From Scleropages formosus (taxonomy: Eukaryota > Chordata > Actinopteri > Osteoglossiformes > Osteoglossidae), in NCBI RefSeq assembly GCF_900964775.1, contig NC_041829.1:19006215-19070214 (forward strand): a stretch of 64,000 bases of DNA, read 5' to 3'. Shown one piece after another: positions 44,684 to 57,568 of the stretch (positions within the stretch are counted from its first letter, which is position 1; each line of letters opens with the position of its first letter). The notes under the pieces were generated by a model, which worked only from the letters and a program-made list of their open reading frames with translations, was not told the DNA's origin and ran no database searches. Both the position numbers and the translations under genes were made by a program.

Positions 44684-47600
44684 TCACTTCTTTCTTCCTC
44701 CACCACCACCGGCCAAAATCATGACCATCCGCATGAAGATGTTCAAAGTGTCCATGTAGATTCCCATGCATCTGGACAAAAGGTGAGAAATGATATTTAA
44801 GCACAACACTACTAATGTACCAAGGTAAACACCAAAAAGATCCAGGCAAGAGGCACTGGATGTGAGGCTAAGGCCCCAGGTCTCAGTTTTGGCCCCAGTG
44901 TGGTGGAAGAAACTCCCTCTGTCCCTCAGAACTGATGATTCCCACCCAGTATTCAAGACCTACCCATTTCCCTATGAAACTCCGGGCACCTTTATAAGTT
45001 TACCCCTTACGCCATCCGTTAATTTATCCATATCATTTGCAGATATGTTTGTTTGTATGTTACACATACAGGTAGCTTCTAGAATGTGTGCGATGGGAAA
45101 AGGCGGAACAAAACAAAGCAGCTGTGCTTTAATAACCGTGAGATTCCATCTAAGCCCTTTGTCTCAGTGGAACACACTGCTCTCTACTGTGTAGATCACA
45201 TTAGAGGAAGGCATCTGTGAAAAGCATAAATGTAAACGTAAGAAAAAGGAAATAGCTGTTTGTGATAATTTTTTAAACAATCATCCCTCTAACATGTTTA
45301 GACAGATCCTTCTCCAATTAATACAACAGTCAGAGAAAGACTAGATAAATTTCAGTGAATTTACAAAAATGAAAATACTTACGCATTGATAGGATCATAT
45401 CTCTGCACTCCATACAAGGGGTGGCTTTCGGCACGCTTGATCACTTTCTGTGTATCGTACAGCAGGAACATGCTGAACAAAATGAGGCCTCCGTACACTG
45501 CCACCGAGTACAGTCCTGCTCCGAAGGCAGAAGTCGGCGGCAGGAACATTGAGCCTAGAGGACAAAGAGCCGCAATGTAGTTTCATGTGCGCTAAGATCT
45601 ATCAAACAGAGTGGAAGGATCAGGTGAAGTTCAGTAGTCCAGGGGTCACGAAAGGGAAAAGCAGCTGGGTTTGCACATCACTGGGACTACATTCTCCAAA
45701 AAGCAAGGTTCTGACCTGAAGTCTAAAATCTAAGCCTAAAAATCAGATTCAAAAACAAATCCCACGAGACTGATGGACCTCAGTGCCTGCTTTTTGACCA
45801 CTACAGCCAAGTATGTGGAAATATATATTTTGCCATCAAATTAAATAACTGAAAACTACAACAAAGTGTCAAGCCACTGAAGAGTGTCACGAGTCTCACC
45901 AAGCGAGGAAGCAAAGACAACTCCGAAGCCGACAGCCAACGGACCCCCCATGTTGAGAAACTTCTCGCTAGGAGCACACATCGCCACTGTGGACAGGCCC
46001 CCCACAATGCCTGCAGTGTACCAGGCAGCCCTCAGCATCAGAGGTCCACCCAGGAGAGTCAGGGGAGCCACCACTGCCCCCATCACACCTAAAACACAAA
46101 AGCAGCACTGAGTGTAAGGCCAAAGAACAACTGCACCTCAGGTATTCAAACTGAAGCTCTTTAAAATAACCACACTATTCATATCCAAGAATTTGGGGAA
46201 AACTGAATGTGAAGCAAGAGAAATATTTAACACTTCAACATAAATTTTACCTGCAGCCTTTTTAATTGACAGCGTATACAATAAAGTCAAAAGTGACCAC
46301 AAGCTGACAAACACAACATGATTATGGGATTAGTCAGCAACCTGTACATACCGTCTTAGTTTTTAGTCTTATTCATTTTAATGCTGCTTCAAGAGTATTT
46401 ATTATATCTTTAGCTGAGATTTCTATAGAATTTAAACTCACGAATAAAACAAGGAATGTTTCCATCAAGCTTTTACCAATTGTAACCTAATGGTTAATGT
46501 AAATCTGGATTCACGATTAAATCAAGGTATGAACAGACACCTGGTCCTATTTGGGTTTGTTAAATGAGCAACTTGTGCACGATGCACTTTTGCGTGGTGC
46601 GTTTCAAATTGCAAAACAAAAAAGTAACCATGTGAAGTAAACATGGAATCAAAAGTTGCAAAGTGCATAACTATTTACTGCAAATGTAATCTGACAGCTG
46701 AATAACTACAAGACATTCCTTCCCTTGTCTAAGCTTCAGAAGTTCAGTCCTGTTTCATCAATAAACAAAATTGCTCAGACACAATAATGTCCACTGAGAC
46801 AATTCAGTCACTCGACTGCCCTCTAGTGGTGCATGGGAAGTACAGCAGTTCTAACTATCTGAGTTTTTACATTCAATTCTTTTTCCATATTACAGTTTAA
46901 TACATAATTTCTCATATTACAATATTGCTTGATTTTATGTGCATCTCATCATTAGACAATTTGCAATGAAGCATCGATAATCATATTAGAAAGCACTCCA
47001 TTGCCCCAAAAGAACCACATCCTGCCCACAAACCCTGTAGTCACCCTTTATCAGAGGTTCTGCAGGGACCTAAAGAGAACTGAACTTGTTGTTTTTGCAA
47101 AGCTTTGGAGCTTGATATTTATAAATAAGGAACCACAACCAATTACACTGTATCACTACTATGCTTTTAATGGGATAACAAAGCAATTGGTCAAGAAAAC
47201 ATACAAAAAGTAAGGCAGGAGTTGCATTGTCCTTAAAAATCAAGAGTGTACCTGCGTGCAGCATCCAGGCGAGGTGTTTGGGCACTGGGCTGTGTTCATA
47301 TGAAATTGATCTGACCAACATGCCAGCCCCGATCATGGCAGCAAATGTGGCACCAATGGCCTGAAAAAAAAAAAAAAAAAAAAAAAAACATGGGAGTGTT
47401 TCCACAGCAAAACGTCAACCTTGACGTCAGTATATAGAGAGCAGTTATGACTTGTAAACCAAGAACAAAGCAAGTTAGATTATAATTACTGAAAACGCGC
47501 TACTTCACCCTCACCCTAGGGTGGAAAACCATGCAATTTCATACTTTGCTCCAGGACAATTATTTTGAACTTTGAGCCCAGTGTTCGCAAGCCCACCTCA

Positions 47601-50199
47601 TTCTGATAACACCACTGGAGGACTCTTACCAGCCAGGAACCTCTCATCATGAGACCCAAGAGGGCAGGGGTCCTGCTCACTGCCACGGCAGATAAGGCTG
47701 TGAGCCCCACACTGCCGGCAAAGTATGCGTAAGTAGAGTGAATCCTGTCCTTCACATACTGGGGCCAGATACTAGATTGGAGAGAAGACATGCAACAAAC
47801 TTTTTCATGTGCATAACATTAACATGCAGAATTCACAAGAACTGCTGAATCAGAACCTGCAAACAGTGTTTGGTGCACTTAAAGAGCTCAAAGCAGGAAG
47901 AGTAACTGGACAGACAGTAAAGCTACATCAGAAAACAGTGCACAATGATTTAAAGGAAAGCATTACACGGAAGTAGTATGAGTTGTTTACGCTGGTCTCA
48001 CCTCTTACATTTCACACTGCACTTTAAAACTATCTGGAATTTCCTGGGAAATTAATCGTATGGAAAAATGAAAAAGTTGTGTGCAAATGTGAACAGTCAG
48101 TCTACCTAAAAATCTCCCTAGGATATCCCTGGTGAAACATGTTGCTTAACTACCGGCAAAGTCTCATGACAAATAAGGTCCTCCTAGAAAGTACAAGAAG
48201 CCAATCTGCCAGCACTTGTAACAGGTACGGAAATCCCTGTTCTTTCAGCAGCTCACAATCTGCTTTTTCATGCCTTGTGCCAATAAAAGGTCAAAATTAT
48301 GTCAACGCAGATACCCAGACTGTCAACAAATAGCATACTGAATATATTTCAGACAACACGAAATCCAAAACAAAGCATTCATTCAAGCTTTACTGAACTT
48401 GGTCTTTTGAGTAAATTGGTACAGCACTCTGTCACACCTAAGAAAAGTAAACAAGTTACCAGTCTCTTTTTCTACAGCTGGATGGATTGTCAAACACATA
48501 AAGCCTAAATTCACCCAACAAAAAGTGCAATGATATACAATGACATGCTGATTTTGTCTGACTTATCCAAATCCCCAGAGGGGGCATACGTTCATAGATC
48601 TCACGATCTCTTGCGGCACTCCTGTACCTGCACATATTCTGTGGATTACTGACTTCAATGAGCGAAGCATGAAAAGTCAAACGGGAGTACAATACATTTA
48701 CTCACACTGCCTTCTCGATGGCACCGATTTCATTGGACATGCCAAGGCCGTAATAGCAGAGTGCCCCGAGGCCTACTGCAGCTCCTCCTGCCAGGATCAT
48801 CCTTCCCATGCTGTCAACTTCATGAAAGCAGACAACCAAATAAAGTCAAGTCATGACTGAACTGAGTGGGGAAAACATACAGATCGAAGAGCAGTCAGTG
48901 TTATATACCTACTACTATATTGTATGACATGTAACGTGGCAATTGTTTGAAGAGAGCTACTTATCATATAGGACTAGGGTAAAGGATGATTAATAGCCCT
49001 GTTCTTTCTACAGCAGGAACATGCCTGTTACTTTTACAGAAAGCGTAATCCTATTTGATAAGGAAGCGGAGGTGAGGCATCAAAGCAGGTAAGTGCCAGT
49101 TACATGAGTATTTTGGAAGTATTCCAAAACAGAGCGAATAAAACAGATGACAGCAAAACACAAGATTTGTCAGATCACTGTTAGCAGACATGAGAGCCTA
49201 CATGTGCTGCATCATAGAGCCACCACGGAATGGGATGGGATGGGATCGGCTCTGCACCCCACATTTATGGAGTTGGCACTGACTGGTAGAGCAAAGTACT
49301 CTAGATCCTAACACCATCCTCCACTGCCAAAGAGCCATAAACAGAGGCCACTATTTGCTGAACAATCTGTGTCTAAAATGTCTTGTCTGTTCAACACAGA
49401 TTTGTTAATCCTCAGTTGTATGTCATGTTGGAGAAAAGAATTTGCAGAATGAATAAACTGACTAATTTTGCTCACAGCAAACAACCCAGCATCACTTGTA
49501 CCTGGAAGTTTCAGTTTTTATTGCCTGCATTTATGATTAAACACATAACAAAGCACCTGACTGTAAACACATTAATATTACAGATGCTGGTATTTTTTTT
49601 TTTTTTAACAAACTGTTATAACACTGGTCATTCACACAACAACCAATGATAGGCAAAAATGTACAATACTCACTTTTTATGGCTGTGTCAGTTGCTGGCT
49701 CAAAAGCTGCTTCTTTGAGCTGCTCCCGGGTTGTCCGGCCTCGTCGGAGAGCAAACCGAGCTTTGGAAGAATATCCCTGAAAAAGAACACAGAAGTTGCA
49801 CAAAGTCTGTCCAGTACATAAGATGAAACACTCCCTTCAGTCACATAAACAGACAACGCACATACAATCTCTGTAGCATCAATTACATGCAAAAATGAGA
49901 AGTTTCTTGCTAAGAACACCTCTATATATTTGTAAAAGGACACAAATCTTTTAATAGAGTTTTTAGAATGAGACTGTCAGTTAAATCCATGGCTGAGAAG
50001 GAGAGGAAAAAAAAAAGACAGCAAAGAGTGTATAAGGCGTGTGTGTGTTCAAGCAGAAAGGACTCACCTGGTGAGGCTTTACCAAGGGCAGAGTGGACTT
50101 GAGGATGGAGCACCTGACAGTCGGAGGGCCCTGCACTAATGCAGAGCGCAGCCCCGCTGCAGGCAGACTGCGCAGGCATGCGAGTCGAGCCACCAGCAT
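44684..50199 (-). CDS. ghitm: GHITM (TMBIM5/MICS1), mitochondrial inner-membrane BI-1 family protein
   Basis: Eight coding exons in transcript order: 50199-50068, 49776-49674, 48817-48706, 47771-47630, 47360-47252, 46088-45900, 45554-45383, 44771-44684. The total is 1,047 nt, 348 aa (human 345), all GT-AG and in phase. The first exon is a basic, Arg-rich mitochondrial targeting sequence (MLVARLACLRSLPAAG). Then come RRGRTTREQLKEAA and about eight hydrophobic segments of the Bax-inhibitor-1 fold, with the family motif LLYDTQKVIK around Asp296 and a C-terminus GGGGGRKK. GHITM resides in the mitochondrial inner membrane, shapes cristae, and has been described as a calcium/proton exchanger. A LINE fragment sits in the last intron. 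The start ATG matches the human start in context. Confidence 0.97.
44830..45243 (+). mobile_element. 3' end of an L2/CR1-like LINE in GHITM intron 8
   Basis: Plus-strand fragment, antisense to GHITM. It encodes the C-terminal tail typical of LINE reverse transcriptases (VSVLAPVWWKKLPLSLRT, then a KT-rich end) followed by a 3' UTR ending AAAAGCATAAATGTAAACG. It is decayed. The same peptide occurs at 55543-56120 in better condition. Confidence 0.7.
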
Positions 50200-51750
50200 T
50201 GTTGGGATGTACTGAACTTCACAGAGGTTAGCGACACGGTGATCTAAAGCAGAGTGCAGTCAATTAATACTAAACGTACCGTAACATAGCTAGACTGCCT
50301 TAAGAAAATTCTTTAAGGAATTTTAAAGTATACCACAATGGATCAACACAGGCCATTACATCTGTTACTGTAACATTATCTGCTCTTTGATATGGGAAAG
50401 TTATTTTAAAAAGAAGAGGTCTGCTGCATCACCCACCTTTTTAAGAAACTATTTCACAACTTTATTATACATTAACTCTTACCCAAACTTCCTAGCACAT
50501 AAAGGTTTCCATTACAATTTTTTTGATTAAGTGACATGATGCTGACAGTTGATTGTGTGTTGAATCTGCTGCTTCCTCATGGGCAGTAAAACACAGGATT
50601 TTCTGATGAAACACTTTTAAAATAATGTCTTTCCAACTCGGTCCTTTCTCTACCCCAGTTTAATTCTACTGTGGCTCCTGAATCATAGAAGGAACACAGG
50701 AATACCTTGCATGTGTAAAGCAGAAGACAGCACAGTGAAAATATATGACTTTTTAAAATGATCATTTAAAAGGAAACAAAATTTAACATTGCTTCACGCT
50801 GAAATAACTCTGTCCATCCACACTGTACTGTCTCCTGCCTGATGTTGCAAGTACAGATCAACTGAGCTCCTGTACTACATGAACTGCTGATAAAGAAAGA
50901 ATAATAAGTCTAACCGATTTTTTTGTGCCATTACAGCTTTATCTGATATTTTTCATAGAACCTAATTCATGAATTAAGGTTGTATTATTATAAAAGACTG
51001 ACATTGATCTCAATTGTGTCTAACTGTCGAAGTACAAGTGTACTAATATGACACAAGAAAATTGTTCTGAAAGGTTTTTTTGGACAAAATTCATATGATA
51101 GGCTTCCTCTTGACACCTACATAAAAATAACACAGAACCTAACACAATGATTCAATGAATGTATGTGACAGGCAAACCACACGTTACCTACGATATAGAG
51201 TTCGCATAATTCAAATTCATACTAATCATGTGATGCGTCTTACTCTTACTAATAATCTAAATTTAATACTATTTACTTACACCTCCAGTCCTGGTCAGTG
51301 TGTTTTAAAGTGAACACAGCTTGCTGGTTATGTACAGACTTATTTATTACTAGTACGTAAGACTAGCAATTAGGCTAATAAGCAGCGATCAAGTCAGATG
51401 ATCAAGTCGTGCGTTAAAAATAACGCGGCGGAAAGAGCGAGGCCGAGGGCTTACAAGTCAAGTAGGCGAGCCTGTACCACTAGCCAGGACAACAACAAAC
51501 AACACCACATCACGCTTCACATCGGGAAAACACAAATAAAGGCGTTTAGTAGCTGGAAAATAAGGAAAGTTGATGATTATCAGCCAGTGGGATTGAGTCC
51601 GGCGTTGCCTCAAGTCAACGTCAGACACTCACACACACAGTACAGTTAGCATGTAGCTCTAAAACAACTTTGCCATTAGACACAGCGGGATGGGTAATCA
51701 TACTGCATGGATAATATTTAAAATTAAAAACAAGCTGCCAAAGTTCTTAC

Positions 51751-51851
51751 CGAAAGCTGTAAAACGTTTGATTTTACAAGACCTTCGCAGCCAAGACAAC
51801 ACAAGCGCTCTGATGTAACGTCTGTACAATAACCTTCCTGAAAGTTCCTCC
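51751..51851 (-). promoter_or_regulatory. GHITM non-coding first exon and core promoter region
   Basis: On the minus strand a donor CTTTCG|GTAAGAAC at 51751-51750 fits a 5' untranslated exon that would splice to an acceptor near 50246 (GCTTTAG|ATCACC), just upstream of the GHITM start codon. The true transcription start is inferred to lie between about 51770 and 51850. Confidence 0.5.
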
Positions 51852-51859
51852 TGACGTCA
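51852..51859. promoter_or_regulatory. Consensus CRE TGACGTCA in the GHITM promoter
   Basis: A perfect palindromic cAMP-response element (CREB/ATF site) lies directly upstream of the proposed GHITM first exon, where such elements usually act. Function is inferred from motif and position. Confidence 0.5.
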
Positions 51860-51919
51860 TCAATAAGCGACGACCACACCCATGCGGAATTGTGGTATTT
51901 GTAGTTATTTCTGTACAAG

Positions 51920-53390
51920 CTGGCTATTCCCTCACCCCGTTAACCGGGTATAATTTATTGCTGAAAAGTGACCGAATGAAGAAACGCCGGGCAATACAAT
52001 TGCTGAGACTATTACTGAATCTAAAGAGTCTGTATATGTCTTAGATATATGAAAAAGTGGGTTTTGTGAGAGCAAAAGAGGAAGAGTATAAAGTGCAGTG
52101 TAGAAAGGCTGAGTAAGCACTTAGGCGCTCTGGTTGAGATTCTACTTCCAGGTGGCAGTATCTCCTATCAATGAAGTCCTCTTCGATTATTTTGATTGCC
52201 TAATTGCCTAATTTAATAACGGGAACCAGGTGCTCTGGTTCACTCAGGAGGAGGCAACCGATGCCCTCTAGTGTCCACTGTCGGTATTGCTCCCAGGGCT
52301 TCTGACATCACGGTGTTATACCACAGCGCAGTGTTAACACGCAGCAACGGACTTCAACATAATCACTTCGGTACACTATATTTGAATGTGTATATATTTC
52401 TGCTAATATATTTTAATAAGCGTAAAATACGCCGCTATAGCCGTACGCTGGACGTGCTCCCCTCAGTAACGGGAAGCACGTGTCCAATAGAGGGTCGCGG
52501 TGGTCCGGCACCCATCGTGAACGCACCTGCAGGGCGCAAGGCTAGACTCCCCAGGGTAGATTCTAGGAAGGAAGGGGCGCCAATCCGTCATTATCTCCGA
52601 CCCCCTCGACCCTCAAAGGACGCGACACGTGATCATTTTCAAGTTCCCACTAGTACAAAGTACGGTAACGGTTACCACGGCACATGATTTTAATAAATGC
52701 GAATGTATTGTTTTAAAAAAAAGAAATCGACATTTTTCACCCCCTTTGCTTTGTGCGTGTAACAAAAAAGCCGGAAACACGAGATTCATACGGATTTAGT
52801 TACAGGTACATTTTAAATCTGTGCATTTTGACGCTGAGCACCAGGTGGCAGAATTTCAGTCTTTAGTAATTTAATGTAACTTGTATGAAATAACAATACA
52901 GTACAGTAGAGTACAGTACAGCAGAGTACATCAGAGTACAGCAGAGTGCTCACACCCCACAGGTTCACATAGGTCTTCCATCAAAAATCTCTTTCTCTCT
53001 CTGCCATTTCTTCGATACAGACACGGACGTGTAAAATGTTAGGTGTGTGTGTGTGAGTTTACTTGTTATTATCAGTTATTATTAATGAAGATCATACAGT
53101 TACCTGCGGGAAAACAGATAAAAGGTTCAGTCTTTTCTCTGTCTCTCTCTCTTTCACACACGTATAATAATATACATAACACACACACAGACGTATATTA
53201 TTATATATATATAACACACGCATATACAGTATAACACACACGTACGCATATATGTGCAAGGGAAGGGAAATGAGTTGGAGCAGCACACGCGCAGCGACAC
53301 CTCCACCTCACAGTGAGCTCCTTGTGCAAAAAAAAGTGCAACGTCACGTGACACCCCCCAAGGGGGACGGAGTCGGTACGGCCGGGGGGG
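51920..53390. other. Intergenic with repeat remnants
   Basis: 52478-52680 matches the dispersed remnant family (AGGGTCGCGGTGGTCCGGCA). 52897-52950 is a short irregular tandem array of ACAGTACAGCAGAGT-like units. 53040-53240 has TG/AC and TATA microsatellites. There is a run of nine G near 53384. No gene is seen. Confidence 0.5.
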
Positions 53391-53393
53391 GGG

Positions 53394-53765
53394 TTACACA
53401 TCCGCGCAGGAGACTCCGCACTTGGAGCGACTGATTGATACCGCGCTGCCGGTGTTTACTGTTCCGCGGAGAACGGCGCGTTTTACCACGGTATTACTGC
53501 AGTAAGGGCACTGGGACTCGGACAGCCCCGCGTGCGCGATGCTCGGCGAGTGGCAGCGCAGCCCAGACACGTGGACCGGTCCTGTCCCGTCGGGAAGATG
53601 AGACTCATGAGTGGGGAGGGACGGACCGGGGGTCTCTCTGTCGTCCGGTGGCGGGACGCGATCTCCGCGGACATGTAGTCGGACCAGGATGCGCGCGGGA
53701 GGCACCACGTCGTCATGGGTTCGCAGCCCGAAGAGCCGGGACACGCAGGTCAGCTTCTGGAACAA
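53394..53765 (-). CDS. Unrecognised exon-like open frame, possibly not a gene
   Basis: A GC-rich minus-strand frame. A strong acceptor (GGTTTTGTTCCAG) sits at its 5' end, directly before AAGCTGACC, so it could be an internal or last exon reading KLTCVSRLFGLRTHDDVVPP and on, with later cysteine pairs QCPYC and KCGVSC. A donor-like GTAATACC follows CPYC. I do not recognise the protein and no partner exon is visible in the flanks. High GC content alone could keep this frame open, and another frame is also open across it. Confidence 0.2.
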   Translation of the reverse strand: MFQKLTCVSRLFGLRTHDDVVPPARILVRLHVRGDRVPPPDDRETPGPSLPTHESHLPDGTGPVHVSGLRCHSPSIAHAGLSESQCPYCSNTVVKRAVLRGTVNTGSAVSISRSKCGVSCADV

Positions 53766-53769
53766 AACC

Positions 53770-55127
53770 TTTGACGCCCCTTGGGCTACTTAGAAATCCC
53801 ATCAGGGTTATTAGACAGTCGAGTGGGATGGGGTTGGGGGGGTGTTATAGTATTTTACATCACCACCTATTATACTAGTACTTATATTACGCCGGTATAG
53901 CACAGGTATAAAATATTTTACCACCTTTCCTCCCACAGGACTTGACAAGTTATACCACTGCTAGGTACTATTATATTACTATATAAGTACTTTTCAGACA
54001 TGTGCTGGTAAGAAATTGTATGATCCTCACTTTACACAGTGGGATGAAAGGTTTTATTTAAATAAGACAATGTGACGTTCACTTGGCTTGAGCTGCATGT
54101 CCGACTGACTGGTTACCAGAAACATGGTGAAGAACTGCGCTGGGTGTTAAACGCTCTCACCGTGTGTTGCACCCTGTAGGTCCAGAGGTAAAAAGTGAGA
54201 GAGCTGGTTTTCGTTAGACGTTCGAATGAAAGCGGGGCCTCGACCCCCTGCCGTTGGGGCAAATAGCATCTTTTCGAAGAAAAATTCACAAAGAACTGCA
54301 CTGCAGAAATGAGGTCCCGACCCACAACTGCACGATTCCGGTTCTGCACATGGAAGGTGCACCAGTACTTGGCATTTTCATAATGCCAGTGCTGGTATCC
54401 AAGTGTCATGTCCACAGAAACCGCAGTAAACCACACTAAATCTCATTAAACCAGACTAGACTACCCTAAGACATACTTTCTTATTTTCCTGTACACAAAG
54501 CCACCTATCCAAGTCCTGGGAAAAAAAAAAAAAGAGCACGAAACACATTTAACAGAAAACAGATCACACACGTTTTCTGAATTTTACAGCTTTCACCTAT
54601 TTTCCATTCATAGGATTGGATGTTTACCAAAGTAACTTTGGTTGTGCAACAAGAGCGGTGCTCGTTCTGGCAAGTAAACCGGAAACTTGTGCTTTGAAGG
54701 TGGAAGTGCAACAGAGGACCACCATATAAGACTGTGTCGGTGGCGTTTCCTGCAGACCTGGCTTTTTTTGGGCCATGCGGTTTATAAGGGGAGAGAAAAC
54801 ATGCTGAGACCATTTGCGTGGTTCGGCTCCGTGGTAATTATTTCAGTCAAGGGTGCAGACCTCACATCCCCCTCCCACGTGCGACCAGCATCTTGCGGTT
54901 CTTGTGCAGCGGCGACTGGAGGCTGTGCATCCGCTTTGAAACGTCGATTGTGTCAGACCGAGAACTGTATCCAAGGTCTTTTTTTATTTTTTATCCAGGT
55001 CCATTTTTACCCTACTTAGTGGGTAATTAAAATTCACTATACTTCATTGCAGGTATACCCACTGTGATGCTATTTCTGGTCCTGTAAATAATTTTATGTA
55101 TTTTTCATGGCTATATTCAGATTTTCG
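53770..55127. other. Intergenic, nothing recognised
   Basis: Mixed composition with an A13 run near 54520. No exon with both splice signals, no known repeat. Confidence 0.45.
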
Positions 55128-55292
55128 GGGCTGCGTGGTGGTGACGCAGTGGCTCTTGCTGGTGTCAGCTCCTGTGCTCTGGGTTTGGGCATGGGTTCGA
55201 ATCCTGCTCAGTCCTTGTGCAGTTTGCATAGCGTTTGCGTGTTTAGGATTCCTCCCAAAGACATGTTTCGGGTTAACTTCCCCCAGTGTGTA

Positions 55293-55323
<31 letters not shown>

Positions 55324-55325
55324 CA
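55128..55325 (+). mobile_element. V-core SINE 5' fragment with TG microsatellite
   Basis: tRNA-like head (TGCGTGGTGGTGACGCAGTG; GGGTTCGAATCCTGCTC), then a V-core-like segment (GGATTCCTCCCAAAGACATG) and a TG run at about 55294-55323. The LINE-like tail is missing. Confidence 0.65.
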
Positions 55326-55542
55326 GTGCTCTGCAGTGGACTTGATGAAGTTCAGAGATTAAATTATGATGAAAAAGATATTTTCACTTTGGTCTCATGG
55401 AATCACACTGAGCATGACATGGGACTGCTGTTATCTAGCCAAGGGTTAGGGTAGGGTGCTGTTGCTTGGACCCCTCTCTTCTTCATATCTCAGCGCTACC
55501 TGCAAGGTACCTCGTTCAGGCTGTTTCAACCCTAACCATTTA

Positions 55543-56120
55543 CATTTACAGATATTCATTTATGAGATGCTTTTCTCCAAAGCGACGGACATCTCATAGA
55601 AAATACAGTGTGTTCATTACATTTGCAGGAAGAGACACTTAGATGCAGTCGTGTGATTAAGTGCAGTTAGTTTGTTTCTTTCCACCATATGAACCAACGT
55701 TCATAACATGAGTAACTGCATAAAACTTTATCAGAATATCGACAAGTCCTGATTTTTGTTCGGATACATATAAAAATTTACGTTACAGTTACGTTACATA
55801 TAAACATTTACGTTAGTAGCTGTGTAAAGGTTTATCTGGGCATCGTCTTAAAGTTATAGTGCATGAACTCTTACACCTTACATGAACTTAAGAGATGATG
55901 GGTCAAGTGAGTCTGGAAGAGGTGAGTTTTAAGACCCTTTTTAAATGTGGATAAAAATTCAGCAGTTCTGAGTGAGAGGGGGAGGTTGTTCCACCACAAT
56001 GGGGCCAGAACCGAGAACCTTTGCGCTTTACCTTTCATTTGTGGGACCACCAAGCGGCCAGATGTGGAAGAGCGTAGCGGTCTGGTTGGGGTGTAGGGGA
56101 AGGTCAAGTCTTGTAGATAG
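55543..56120 (-). mobile_element. 3' end of an L2/CR1-like LINE
   Basis: Minus strand encodes the end of a LINE reverse-transcriptase protein (RPLRSSTSGRLVVPQ, then FSVLAPLWWNNLPLSLRT and FKKGLKTHLFQ) followed by a 3' UTR whose end matches the SINE tails (complement of ATTTATGAGATGCTTTTCTC). The copy is 5'-truncated, the usual state of LINEs. It is the best preserved of three. Confidence 0.75.
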
Positions 56121-56225
56121 TACTCACATAGATGTACACCTGCCACTCATGTTCCCTGATGGTAGTTTTCCACTTATGAATATTCATGTCCACTCCCTTG
56201 TAGCATAACACATATATATGTATGA

Positions 56226-56460
56226 GATGCACTGTTCGGGGAACCTCTCTTTGGAGCTGCCTCCCAACGTGCTGTTTGTACAGACACTGGGAAGAAATAA
56301 GGCTTTGAGGTATGAGACTGTGTGTCCATTCGAACCGAATTCCACGACAGAGTCCTGTCCAGGGCGTACCCTGCCTCACAGCGCATCTGTCTACGATAGG
56401 CTCCGCACCACCACGACCCTTCACTGAAAAAGCTGTTGTTGACAGTGAAGGGATGGATGT
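56226..56460 (+). repeat. Dispersed repeat remnant
   Basis: GTCCAGGGCGTACCCTGCCT, GATAGGCTCCGCACCACCAC and a terminal GGGATGGATG are hallmarks of a very common fish retroelement tail. The left end is unclear. Confidence 0.55.
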
Positions 56461-57214
56461 TTAGACCTACTGTCTAAAGGCAAACTGTACAGTTTTTGGG
56501 AACCTTTTTCACAGTCATTTTCAAGCTCATTGCTGGCAAGCAGTTTTGTTACAATCCTCAGTAGCAGCTGAAGTACTAGTCAAGTCTCAGTGAGTCCTGG
56601 GGCTGCGACTGCACCTTGTCTGGCAACAATGGGTGACTGCCTCACCCTGTTGTGGGGCAAGACATGGCACGCAAAAGAGGAACCGTGCTCTGCAGAGCTC
56701 GTACCAGTCAGTGCCAACGTGGTGGAACGGGGGTGTCATGCACACGCAACGCTTCAAACTGCACTCTACAATTATATGAAAGCAGCCCCTTCGATAGCAA
56801 AACAGCTGTCGTCTGATCATCAAGGCACAGTGAAACGTGTGCACATGGGTTGTAATTCTCCTATCTGAAATTCACAGGAGGAGAGGAGGTGCTATATATG
56901 CTGCCAAACATGTCAGTGTGCTCTTTGTGGGAGGAAGAAATTGGTTCTCTGATTGACTGATTAAAGAAATGGATTTTCTGAAAGTGAGCAAATATACCAT
57001 TGTACTGCAAACACATGATTTTTATTATGAAATACTTTCTAAGTGTACATGGCCGGGGGAAACCCAAGTCCCCTCCGTGAACCAGTTTGTTTTGCACCTA
57101 TAGTATCAGCAAATTCATTTTGAACTTTTTATAAGAAAATTGAGAGAGCAAACTCATTACATGCACTACATCACTAAAAGACACTGAGGTATAAGTGCAT
57201 TTTGTTATTTTTTA
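56461..57214. other. Intergenic, nothing recognised
   Basis: No exon or repeat that I can support; open frames here lack splice context and recognisable sequence. Confidence 0.45.
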
Positions 57215-57405
57215 GTTACTTACTCAGTTAGTAGGTACTTTACTGCAGAGTGTCGTACAATAATGTCCATGATTATACAGTTGTAGAATGTCAGGGTAAA
57301 CACCTTGACCAAGGGTAGTGCAGCCGGAGGTGGGATTTGCACCTACTGTATGTCTTCCAAGGTACAAGGCTGCAGCCATAGCCAACACATGGTGTCCTGT
57401 AGGAA
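57215..57405 (-). mobile_element. LINE-tailed SINE fragment, reverse orientation
   Basis: Body complement (AGGTACTTTACTGC, GTAAACACCTTGACCAAGGG) and tRNA-head complement (GTGGGATTTGCACCTACTG; GCAGCCATAGCC). It is diverged and lacks the extreme tail. Confidence 0.5.
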
Positions 57406-57568
57406 AAAATAGAGGGATAATATAGCAAAGAAATTCTTTTGTCCTAAACTGACATTAAAACAAAGGGAGGATTTTAACAACCAATGTTAATTTTTAACAA
57501 TGAGATATAATATGTGTATTATTTTTAGCAATATTGTATTATATGCAATATAATTTATACACACACAC

